The notes beneath the pieces were generated by a model, which did no database searches, was not told where the DNA came from, and worked only from the letters and a program-made list of their open reading frames with translations. DNA of 64,000 bases from Muricea muricata (lineage: Eukaryota; Cnidaria; Anthozoa; Malacalcyonacea; Plexauridae). Positions 25,168-36,000 of the stretch are shown in pieces. The DNA is taken from NCBI GenBank assembly GCA_963855995.1, contig OY979718.1, positions 35,851,059-35,915,058 on the forward strand, in the 5' to 3' direction. The translations under genes and the position numbers were made by a program. Positions within the stretch are counted from its first letter, which is position 1. Each line of letters starts with the position of its first letter.

Positions 25168-25263
25168 TTAACAATTTTTTGCCGAAGGTGAAGTGATTAT
25201 TACTTCGACTTCGTCTCGGTGAATATTCACTATAATCACTGAGCCTGAGGCAAATAATTGTTT
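25168..25263. mobile_element. Short fold-back element, TTAACAATT ends
   Basis: Left arm TTAACAATTTTTTGCCGAAG and right arm GAGGCAAATAATTGTTT are imperfect reverse complements around a centre containing TTCGTCTCGGTGAATATTCA. The same centre and ends recur at 49735-50059, and in pieces near 28770-28820 and 28970-29010. Confidence 0.6.
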
Positions 25264-27740
25264 CAGTATAATTTCTTTAGTAAAACATGTGTACGTATAA
25301 AATGCACCTCTTTTATAGGTACAGTTTACTTAGGAAAATTCCAAAGTAAAGACTAAAGTTCACTTGTAATTTTGTGAGTTATTTGCAGATGATCCATCAC
25401 CTTGAGATAGTTTATCATCAAAGTTTGTTCATATTCTTTGACTTTGTATTAATGCATTTTTTCTCTATTTGTTAATTTTGGCAAAAGTATAAAACATTAA
25501 ACAACCTTCATTGCCGGCCATTTTAAAAAAATGCCAACTAGTAAAGAATGCCTCATATTTACTGGACAGGCAACCAATCAAATGCTTAAAAACTATTGTT
25601 TACCGAAGAAATTATACTAAAATATGTATATTATAGTATTTATAGTTATTTTTGGTTTCAATGATTTTGTAAGAAATTAGATTCACTAAGTTTCAATCAT
25701 GTCCTCCAGTTGGAAACTGTTATGTTACATACTGATAAATTAATATCTGAAGTTATTTCTACTGGCTGAATGATGACAGCTGTAATATATAAAATCTCTT
25801 TTCAATATGTTCTTTGGACCCGCTGTGTACCAAGTGAACGTAATACTTCTACATAGAATTACAATATACAATCATCGGGGTCGAGAGTGGCTGCAATGAA
25901 GATGTGTCTAGGCAATAGGGGTATTGACATTCAGCACCCTGAAAACCATCACAGAAGACGAGACCATCACCGGTAAAGATAAAGCAATATGAAAGGTTAT
26001 CTAGGACGTTAGAAGAGTTTTACTATTACTTGCTTTGTTGGATATATTAACCATACCGTCGATTCTATCATTAAACTTTCAGGAGACAACTGATCCAATG
26101 CAAAGCGTGGGAGCATTAAAAAAGGGAAAGCACGTTTGGTAGAATTTGAGAAAAAGTGTTCCTTTAACCTAATTGATTCTCGCGCAGACATAATTTTTTA
26201 AATGTCTGACCTATTCTGACACACTGAACATTTTAACCGACTGGTCGCTGGCTGATATTTTAAGGCCTGAAAATGGTCGGGAAATTAGCTAAGAAAAATA
26301 AAAATGTGGAGCCAGCACTTAAACACCCCCCCCCCCCCCTCCATGTTGTAATATTATCAGTACAGTTCAAGTACACACAATATACAATACACAGGCCCGT
26401 GATTTAGATATGTGGTGCAAATATATGCTTGTTCATTGACTACAAAGACAATTAATTACCCATAGCTGTATAGATTCCAAACAAACACAAGAAACGAAAC
26501 AGTCCTCTTCAGTCAATGTGGTTTCTTATTGCATGTCCGATTTTAAAGACTCTGACGAAGAATAACTAGGGTTGTACGCATCGTCCTATGACTTTTCCTT
26601 GTTTCTGACAACTTAAAAGTAACACATGAGTTTTGTAACAGCAACTATCATGACTCAGCCTTTTTTGTAGGCAATCTTTAGATTTATAAATGAGATAATA
26701 ATACTCAATACGTAGCTTTGTAATATATAGGATCAAATAAATTGATAGTTAAGTAACGACACTAACGAACATACAGTTTACAAAGAGTTTACATAGTATA
26801 TTTTAGAAAAACAATGCTAAAACACACTGTTTATTCCTTGAGACACACTGTTTTCACACACTGCTTATTCCTGGATGATTTTGTACTAGACACTATTTAT
26901 TAGCTTTTGGCGAACATTTATCATGGAAACAGAAGATTCCTGAAGACTTTTTAAAGAAAGTATGCGTACCGTATATTTTTCTTTAGTTGATGTCTACATT
27001 ATAGTTTAGTCTACATTAATGTATACTAGAGGAACTTATATATAGTATTATGTCACTTAAAAACGTGTTGCCAGAATTTTATGGAAAAAAGTTAATTTAG
27101 ATGTACATACAGACCATATTTTCAAAGTGCTCCCTATACTTAAATTTCTGTAAACTTGGGTTGTTGGCTACATCATCTTCCATTATGTTGGACAAACATT
27201 CGCCAGTTTTCCATGTGATACCAAGGTCCAATTGTCAATATTAACCATAAATCAGTTGAACACAGTTTCATGTTTGGTGTTATAACTGTTGCCTTTTTGC
27301 ATATTAATATTATTTGTAATCATTTTCTTGGAGGAAATTCATGATTTTATAAGCCTTGGCATTTCTTAAGGGTTTCCTCTCCATTTGTGATCTCTTTTAT
27401 CTTCTGCTTCTTTTTCTTTCACTTGTTCTTTGTGTGTATTTATTTAATTTGTTCTTTGTGTGTAAATATTAAATGGTAAATATTAAATGGTTATTGAATC
27501 CTTAAATCATAAAATTTTTGCTAAGCTGTTTTGGCAGCATAATTCTTGCCCTGGATTGGTTGCCCTAGAGGTGATTATGACACAATAAACACCTAAGCAG
27601 TTTTTTTCAAAATGGCTGCCAGTCATTTCATTATTTGCAGCTAAATAGAGGAATGCACTGGAGCCAAGAATATTAAATTACACATATTGCATAACAAAAA
27701 TGTGGTATTTACTCATATTTTCTGTCCTACCAGTACTTAA

Positions 27741-27893
27741 GAAATATAAATCATTTTCCGCTTTGATATACAGTTATATCAACACGAGTGGAAATTGGAA
27801 AAACGAGAAATTCACACAATTTTGAGTTTTTTCCAATTTTCACAAGTGTTGATATAACTGTATGTCAACACGGAAAAAATGTTTTATATTTCT
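27741..27893. mobile_element. Fold-back element
   Basis: Arms of about 70 bp. GAAATATAAATCATTTTCCG, followed by the GATATACAGTTATATCAACA word, is mirrored by GTGTTGATATAACTGTATGT and an ending GTTTTATATTTC. The arms are diverged and the centre is short. A small open frame through it (27788-28030) is a by-product. Confidence 0.65.
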
Positions 27894-28814
27894 TTTATAA
27901 TATAGCACAAAGAACTTTAACAGAAGAGTGGCGGGAAATTTTCCGTGTTGACATAGAGTTATACAAACACGGCTCTTTGCCAATCAGCGATCAGAATTTA
28001 CAAATGCTATATTATAAAGTGTATAAGTAGTATATTCTCCTTCCTGCACTATTTCTAAATCACCACACATCCAAGTCCACAAGCAGACCATTTGAAGCTA
28101 TCTATCTAAGCAGGAAGTTTACGTACTTGGTGCAGTGAGCGTGGGTCATTGCAAGTATTTGAGTATAAACCAAATTAGATTTAGCCATTCTTAGCCATTT
28201 ATTCTGCTTCTAGTGGCAAAACTTGACTTTTCATTTAAACCAGAGAAGCAATTTGTATATTGTACATACAAAATCAGCACTTAATGTATTTCAAAGCAGA
28301 TCTTATGACTTGTAATGATCGAAATCCAAAGTATGCTCGGTGCCAAGGCTAAGTGCATGAAGCATTTACACATATGTTTGTTTCAAAGCAATTTGTCTTA
28401 TTAACTAAGATTCTTGGGAGCTCTAAGGCAGTATTTTATAGTAATTGTTTAGGCAGTCTTCTATAATTGTCATAATCCAAGGCTGTTGTGTTAAAAAACA
28501 TGAATTGGGTACGAGATTGACTAATTTAACAACTATAATTGAACATCCATATGCCAGCAATGGAATTCTTAGTCAGTTCCAACTCCAAGCCGTGTCCCAG
28601 TGCTGATGGTGGTGAGTAATTCAAAATGGCAGGTTCGGGTGCATTCCAGTACTTAAGAGCAACTCATTTGGTCTATGTGACAGATACTGTTTTGAAATAT
28701 GAACATATTTTATCATTTTTCTCATATGTGATCATAATAAAACACGAAGTACTGGTGAATTATAACTCAGTGATTACTGGTGAATATTCACCCTGACTTT
28801 TTCTCGGTTAATAT

Positions 28815-28890
28815 TAAGCAATTATTGAATGGGGTCGAGCAGGATACAAGGAATTATTAAGGAAGAGGTTTGTGTTATCTGCCAAAGCTG
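28815..28890. repeat. Half-copy of the 40245-40385 palindrome family
   Basis: It contains CAATTATTGAATGGGGTCGA, then AGGAATTATTAAGG and GTTTGTGTTATCTGCC, the same words in the same order as one arm of the palindrome at 40245-40385. The opposite arm is absent. Confidence 0.55.
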
Positions 28891-29750
28891 AAGGCTGAGT
28901 TCACCTTTAGGCTAACCCTAACCCAAACTGATTTCACCAATCAAAAGTTCTAAAATATTTTTAATAAATAATAATCACCAATAACCACTTCGCCCTCGGC
29001 GAATAATTGTTAAATAATGTAACGAAGCATATTGAATTCTTGGTATTGTTAAAACTATCAAAGAACCACACATATAAACAACCAAGAAATATATCAAGTA
29101 TATACTGAATAAACGAGTGCGAATTACTCATTCCGCTTTTATAACACATTTTCGTAGCTAGCACACATGTTTTTAATTGAAAAACAGATGCAAGAATAAG
29201 GGTAAAAGACAACTTTTTTCATTGAAATGGAATGAAATTCAACACCCTGCTAGCACAGCCTAACTATGGAAATTCAAGCGAGTGTTCGACAGTTCGAGCA
29301 CGATATTCTTATGCAAATTTCGGTACCTTAGAAGAGTCACAGTCGCTTCTTCTTCTTGTGTTTCGATCTCAACTACCTTCCACGCCATCTTACGCTACTA
29401 GGGAAGCTCAGTTTCAAAGTTAAATGCAAAATTCATCATATTATGGTACAAGCTTTCGTCTTCCACAACAAAACAAATTCATTTTGAGCAAGGACTTTCC
29501 CGCTCTTTTTTGTTCATACTTCCATATGCTGTGAATTCCTTCAATCATGATACGAACTTCCTCATACCGAACCAAATTCCTTTTATTTTGTCCTGATTAT
29601 TTGAAATGTCCAGAAAACCTATAAACATCTCACAGATTTGTGTTAGTATAACTACTTGTGTTAGTATACTACCAGCATCTTGAGGTCAATCTAACACTAA
29701 AAACAAACAGAAAAAAATCTTGAAAAAAAGGAGAGCGGTTCAGTGTGGCA

Positions 29751-29912
29751 GAAAAAAATCCTTTGCCAGCAGACAATTTAATAAAATATAAGAAAAACAT
29801 ACTTCGAAGAAAAACATCTTGTAAACTCAAGATATGAGCTGTTAACAACAAGACAACAGTTTCGCGGTAATATTTCGACTCTATTTCAAAGTCATTGTCA
29901 AGATGTTGCCCT
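29751..29912. repeat. Half-copy of the 56285-56535 fold-back family
   Basis: Shared words include GCAGACAATTTAATAAAATA, CATCTTGTAAACTCAAGATA, ACAAGACAACA and ATATTTCGACTCTATTTCAA followed by AGTCATTGTC. These match one arm of the better-preserved fold-back element at 56285-56535. Confidence 0.55.
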
Positions 29913-30094
29913 TCGCGGTATGTTTTTTTTTCAGTGTGGAAAGGGGTTTAATTCCAAAAGATAATTTCGCTCGGATATGGGTCTTAAACTGATGATTCCA
30001 CAAAATTATATTTTAATTTGATATTCACCATGCGAATGCAGACTACGTAAACTTGGACTTTTTTCCGCTTAATTCGCAGCTCTTCTAATTAACA

Positions 30095-30330
30095 GTTACT
30101 GAACTAGATTACGAGCTCGAGATTTCTATGCGGTGATAATTGGTGAAGGCGAAGCCCGAATCAACTATCACTGCAGAGAAATTGAGAACGAATAATCTAT
30201 TTGTTTTATTAGGATCGTCTACAAATTGTTCTTGAACTGAAAAAATACACCAGGAAAATTAATGTTTTGCTACTCGAGGAATAGATAGCGGGTACAGTAG
30301 CCAATCAAATGACAGCATTTGCATTAGTGT
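30095..30330. repeat. Dispersed repeat, copy 1 (ATTACGAGCTCGAGATTTC)
   Basis: It starts near GATTACGAGCTCGAGATTTC and ends with an ATAGATAGCGGGTACAGTAGC word and CAGCATTTGCATTAGTGTAC. The same pair of ends in the same orientation is found at 31800-32010. Non-coding. Confidence 0.55.
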
Positions 30331-30644
30331 ACATGCACGAATGATTGTTCGGCTCTAAGGGGCAGAGTGAATAAAAGCACAAAAGTGACGCGAGCTACGA
30401 GCTAGTACATGCAAACACGGAAAACAGTCCAAGTTTACGCAGTTAATGTTCATCAAACTTTCTGATGTCTTTTCTAGCCCATCAATTTCAAGTTTGATTC
30501 AACCCCTTATTCATATTCAAACCGCTCTCCTTTTTTTAAGAATAATTTTTCTGTTTTCCTATAGTGTTTAATTGACCTGAGGGTGCTGAAGTACTTATAA
30601 AACTAATCTATGAGATATTTTGATAAATCTATAGTTTAGGCATG

Positions 30645-30855
30645 AAACGTTGTAAAATACGGAAAACATAGTCTTGTGAGATTTGCAAAATTTTTATACA
30701 TTTGATCGGCCTACCAAGGTATCATCATTGACATTACTACATTTGAATGGCATTTGATGCGAATTCAAAAGTAGTAGCCAAGCAGACTTTAATTTCCGCG
30801 CGTAATGCTTGCAAAATTTTGCAAACTTCGCATGGCTATATTTCCCAGCAATCAT
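30645..30855. mobile_element. Diverged fold-back element, GGCTATATTTTC family
   Basis: Left-arm words GTTGTAAAATACGGAAAACA and TTGCAAAATTTTTATACATT return inverted as TTTGCAAACTTCGCATGGCT and ATATTTCCCAGCA. Better-preserved relatives lie at 33230-33495, 50708-51010 and 55494-55902. Confidence 0.5.
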
Positions 30856-31393
30856 GAAACAACGAGTATACTCGAGTTCGATGTATAGTTGAACTTTGAG
30901 ATTTAGACTTTTTGCCGTTTGTTACGATAATCTCCAATATTTCTCGATTCTTCAACGCAGGGAATCACCAAGTATCGAATTTAGATTCGAGTTGAGTTAG
31001 AATTGGAGTTGGACTACGCTACTTTTTGTTTATTTTTTCAAGTATTTTATGAATTAAAGTTTCTTTTTCAGCAAAGATTTTTATCCAAGAATTTTCCATT
31101 CTGTTACACATTCACAGCATTTAAAAATATTTTTAAAAATTAAACATACAATTACTCTCTATCACAAACAATTAAATATGGTGTTGCGTAGCGCCATGCC
31201 GGCTAAGTTAGAAGAACATCGTCATCGACAATTGCAAACCATAAACAGAACGAGGGTTAGATAAAATTGAATTTAAAGTTCACTGAAAATTATTCATCAG
31301 AGTTAACTAACATCCTGACTTACTATAACATCCTGCTCCAGATACAAACTGACAATTTCAGTTCAGTTTCTTTGCCAAGTTGGTACTAGACTA

Positions 31394-31565
31394 AAGCCCG
31401 TTTTCCACTAGGCGAATTTGTTCGCGCGACGCGAAGCGAAACCAAGAATTCAGCAACGTGATTGGTTGGCGAAAACGTTCGCTGCTTTGTCAACCATTCA
31501 CGTTGCTGAATTCTTGGTTTCGCTTCGCGTCGCGCAAACAAATTCGCCTAGTGGAAAACGGGCTT
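31394..31565. mobile_element. Near-perfect 172 bp fold-back MITE
   Basis: AAGCCCGTTTTCCACTAGGC at the left end is the exact reverse complement of the right end (GCCTAGTGGAAAACGGGCTT). The arms continue through GCGCGACGCGAAGCGAAACC and an AATTCAGCAACGTGA word with only isolated mismatches, leaving a loop of about 30 bp. Low divergence points to a fairly recent insertion. A 78-codon open frame from 31458 lies inside and beyond it and is not a gene. Confidence 0.8.
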
Positions 31566-31799
31566 AAGAATCTGTTATTGCAGCTTTGCAAGGTATCTAT
31601 TGGATGTCCTCAAAGCTGGAACAAAAAAATGCAAGGAATTCTCCATGATTGTATGTGGAAGCCCTATATGACAAGTGATAATAAAATGGTATAATTGCAT
31701 CTGGTTGCAATTATGCTATTATAGAGAGTTAAGTATAGAGAGTTTTTGGGATTAAAACAACATGTTGGCGGCCATATTGGTGCACCTATCAAAAGAATC

Positions 31800-32010
31800 T
31801 ATTTAACAATTAGATTACGAGCTCGAGATTTCTATGAGGTGATAGAGATCAAACATGAAATACTCAAGAGAAAAAAGTTTTTTAAAGCAATTTTTTTCAA
31901 AAGAAACCTCTAGGAAGATGATTGTTACGCTACTCGCTATCTATCGAGAAATAGGCAGCGAGTGAAGTAACCAATAAAATTACAGCATTTTCATTAGAAT
32001 ACTAGTATGA
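31800..32010. repeat. Dispersed repeat, copy 2 (ATTACGAGCTCGAGATTTC)
   Basis: This is the second copy of the repeat at 30095-30330, with the shared start ATTACGAGCTCGAGATTTCT and a similar end (TACTCGCTATCTATCGAG, then AGTAACCAATAAAATTACAG). The middle is different. Confidence 0.55.
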
Positions 32011-32144
32011 TTCTACTAAAATTATTCTGTCTTGGTAGACCAGCATAACGCCCGTGAAGTGACATCATTGGAACTGTATACACTCTCTACTAAGGTATGT
32101 ACGTGTAATTTATCAATCGTTTTTCACAAATATATAATTATGTT

Positions 32145-32560
32145 TCCACGGTGCTGTTACACTATTGCAACCTGTCTCGTAATGGCGACACAAGTTGCAA
32201 GCAAAATTGCAAGGTGTAACAATAATAACATGCATCCCAATGATAAAGTCAGTCATGCAACATTTTTGTTGCATGAAGTATTGCAAGTTATACATTTCGC
32301 AACGATTGCCACAAGGCATTTTTAGACATTGCACAGTGTGACATCCCTCTTGCAACTTGTCTCGTAATATTCCTGTCCTGCGGCGAATTAAAACTCCTTG
32401 AACTCGATTTGAAAACAGTTCCCAGCCCCAGCTCAATGCCAGAGCGATTGCGAGACAAGTTGCAAGAAACGTTGCACAGCGTAACATCCCTGATCATGCA
32501 ACTCTAATTCTTGAAATAAATTCGTTGCGAGACAAGTTGCATAGTGTAACAACGTTTGTA
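32145..32560. mobile_element. Compound repeat built from TTGCAACTTGTCTCG words
   Basis: Words such as GCAACTTGTCTCGTAAT, GAGACAAGTTGCA and TTGCACAGCGTAACATCC recur four or five times in both orientations, as in one fold-back element nested in another. The sense resembles the element at 51766-51974, which also pairs a 'GTGTGAC' end with TTGCAAGTTGCAA words. Open frames across it (32032-32325 and 32113-32487) follow from the repeat. Confidence 0.55.
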
Positions 32561-32908
32561 ACAGCGTGTTCACTGTCTTGTACTGTAACCTTCAACCAAT
32601 CACAAAGCCTGTTCACATAGGTATTCAATGACCTCGGTGACTGTCGAATTACTTTATACAATGGGTACTATAACAGTATAAGTGTATAACTTGGCTAGGC
32701 GACAATTTCATTTCCTTAGATATGTACACATTTCACGTTGGCTTGCCTTGGTTATGTTGTTGGTTACTTACTTTAGTGTGGCTAAAGGTAAACAGAGACG
32801 GTATGGTGAACCTGATTAAGGAAATATGAGTCAATCCAGCGGAATTACTGTACAGTGCATGACTCAATTGTGTTTAATTTCGGCTGGTCGCAACTATTTA
32901 TTGTCTTA

Positions 32909-33040
32909 TTACTGTATGTCATCGTTGACCACGAGAAGACGATCGCCTGGTGTGAATAACTGTTCTGCCTTCTGGTACATGAAATATGTCACTACTAGAG
33001 AGATTATAGTAAGCACGATTCCAACTGCCAATGTTATAGC
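32909..33040 (-). CDS. NCSTN: Nicastrin last exon: transmembrane helix and tail
   Basis: After a CTTATTTTAG acceptor the exon reads AITLAVGIVLTIISLVVTYF, a hydrophobic span equivalent to the single nicastrin membrane helix. A cytosolic tail of about 23 residues follows, then TAA at 32909-32911. A minus-strand AATAAA lies only six bases past the stop (32902-32897), so the used poly(A) signal may be further left. Confidence 0.92.
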   Translation of the reverse strand, partial: AITLAVGIVLTIISLVVTYFMYQKAEQLFTPGDRLLVVNDDIQ

Positions 33041-36000
33041 CTAAAATAAGATAAAGTAAAGTAAGAATTGCTAGTAAAAGTAATCCTCCATTAAAAAGTA
33101 GTACATTGAAAAAAACGGTCATATTGTGTTGGCAGGGTGAGCTCAATAAATCTTTTTACGCCCGAATGGACAACTCACGTAATAGTCTAAAGGTCGAACT
33201 AGGTTGACAGAACGAAATCTTTTACGGCAGCTTGACAGAGGATCTTGAAATTATCGTAGAATTGCAAAGTTTGGCGACAAAATGTTGTAAAAGACGGAAA
33301 ATTTAGCTTTGCGAGTTTCCAAATTTTGTGTATATTTGTATTAGGCGAAGAAAAAGTTACCATTTTGAGCTGAAATTGCAGCGAAAATAGTAACTTTAAC
33401 TTTATTCCCGCGTAACACACACTTCACAAAGCTATATTTTCCAAATATTACAACATTTCACCACCAAACTTAGCAATTCTACCAATCTTACGACCCTATT
33501 TACCAGAAAATATTTTTCAAGGACTACCATGGTTGGTGGAGGTTGTACAATATTAAACTGTTTTTCCCATTTACGTTTAAGGAATACCTCTTGTGTGGGA
33601 TCAGCTATTAGAAACATCCGTATACCAACATCATTTCCCCACCTTGGAAACAAAAAAAAAACATGAGCTAAGAACCTGCCTTGATTCGTATATTGACATT
33701 GCCGAGTTTTCCATGACTGATTTTTCAGAATGTGTATTGTGTAAACATCATGCATCGCACCGAACTAAATTCAAGAATTGCATGATCACAGTGCGGAGAA
33801 GCCAACTCGACAATTTGACCATGTTATGCAAATTTTAAATCCTTATAATTCGTTTCTTTAAAAATTCGGTTGTATGTCCATGTCTTAGATACGCGGAAAA
33901 ATAATATACAGCTAATTTCATTACGATTCTCCAATTGAAAAGTACGATGGGTTATGGTAAACAGGGGAGTCGCATGAATCAGTTAATTTTATCGCATTGC
34001 CATACAAATGGAATGCATTAACATCCTAAGGCATTCTGGTCGCGGCTTTCACATGACAAATATGCGAGATGACTATTTCATTAACAGCATTCTTCGTAGG
34101 ACACGTTGACAACCTTAATGCGATTAGCTTAGACATAATAGAACGAGATGTATATCATATGTATTGGGACATGGACATGTACATTTACATGGTCAGGACT
34201 GCCTCTAGAGCGTTTATTGGGGGGCGGTGGGGAGGGGGAATTAATATATTCAGAACACGAATACATGATTATACCCCTCCTCCATCATTTAACGTTCCAG
34301 CACGGGTGTACATAAAAAGTAAGTACACCCATGTAGAAAGGTAGCCGCAATCTGTCGTATTAATTTAACAGCTCTGCGTGCTTTGAGCTAATGATTCGAA
34401 AAACGGCACAAAATATTACACACTTGGAAATGTTAGGAGGTTGCAATTGATTTCTACTGACAGTACAAGGTCTGTGTTTTAACATACCATCAGTTCGAAG
34501 GATTCAGAGCTGTCATATTATTACAACAGACTGTGGCTAATTTGATTACGGGTCTACTTTTTTAAAAACCCCTAGACAAGTAAACCATTTGCACTGCACA
34601 GCATAACCAAACGTCGGGTTGACTTCGGCGAAGCCAATGTAAAAATCGCGTCGACGATCCTATCAACAGTACTTTTATGGCGCCCATTGATATGTATTAA
34701 GACTGGACATTACATCGTAATTCGAGGTCGGCGGCAATGTTGGATGGCCCCTCAAGGAGAAAATCCATGTAGTTTCTGTTAAAAACTTATTTCTTTGAAG
34801 CTTTTGCTTTAAAACGTAAATTTTGTATTCCAAAATGAACACTATACATTCTGTGATAGAAATTTATAGCATTGCTGCTCAACTGGGGCCATCCAACATG
34901 ACCACAAGTCTAAAAATATGACGTACTTCTGGCTTCAAAACCCAGCAATAGATGTGCTATCCAGCATATCAATGGTGGCGGCACGTTCATGCATTCGCCA
35001 TTTAATGCATGCGTAATGTGTGTGATAGTGACATAATTCCGTAATTAAACTTACGTAATTTTACGTACAGTACTGCTCAGAAAAGAAAAAAACAGAGAAC
35101 GCATTCGGAACGCATTCGGAACGCATTCGTCAATTTGCGTTCATCCAACACTCGCTGTAAGGCTTTCAAGACCAGAAAGCGTTTTTTCAACGAAGAGGGG
35201 AACACGTTTCCAACTTTTCTTTCGAACGCTGTGGAACGCATTCTGGAACCTGTGGTCGCAGACATCAATTCCGCTGTCGCCAAGGTTTCCTTCTTGGACT
35301 GATGGCGGAGTGTGCTCCGCTCGACAACACCTCAATATATTGATTTCACCCGATAACAATGTAGTCATCATTTCAACATCCACTGCAAAACCTTACCTGC
35401 TTTCCGTCCAAGTAGAGTAGTCAGTCGAATCATAATCTTCAAGAACGAAAGCTGGAGATTTTGCGTCTGAGTAAAATACAGTTGCATTGATACACGTGCC
35501 ATTACTAGCTGTATACACAAAATAACCGTCCTGCAAAAAGAGAAAAAAATTTCATGATGATAAAACAGTATAAAGAATTATTACTTTTAAGTGTACTATG
35601 ACCAAGGTTCTGACAAAAAAAAACAAGTGTTCAGTAGAAGCTCCTTTCTAGATTTAATTTACAGTATATACATTGGGTAATGGACAGGAGACTCATTTAA
35701 GTGAAGTTTGCGTGTGCGCGCATGTCGCATTACGATCCTATTATAACATTACCCAAGCAAGTCAGTTGCATTTCTGCCCAATAATAACCTTGAACTGGCT
35801 GGTCGCACTGTACAATAGGGCGTGTAGAGTGACCCTAGAGTGACCCTAGACCGTTCATTCCTTATACTGCATATAATTCAATTAACTGTTGACGTTATTT
35901 AGAGGTATTTTTAAGCAGAGTTGAAAGGAAATATAATTTAAAAAGTCGAGAAAACCTCACAAGGAGCAAACGCATTGTTTTCCTTGACAAAGAATTCGTG

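Larger units (their letters stand above)
24829..32896. other. Intergenic region between KNTC1 and nicastrin
   Basis: I recognise no complete gene in these 8 kb. The first exon(s) of KNTC1 may be here. Most structure comes from fold-back repeats, listed separately (25168, 27741, 28815, 29751, 30095, 30645, 31394, 31800, 32145). A C homopolymer lies at about 26327-26339. Small open frames across the region show no family resemblance. Confidence 0.55.

Noticed and set aside
26009-26191. 60-codon minus frame as KNTC1 first exon
   Set aside because: No resemblance to the Rod N-terminus, and no donor placed so as to join 24801 in phase 0 could be argued.
31458-31694. 78-codon plus frame
   Set aside because: Its first half is the fold-back MITE at 31394-31565. 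Nothing protein-like remains outside it.
32032-32497. Overlapping frames on both strands
   Set aside because: They arise from a compound repeat of TTGCAACTTGTCTCG words, and the translations mirror each other.
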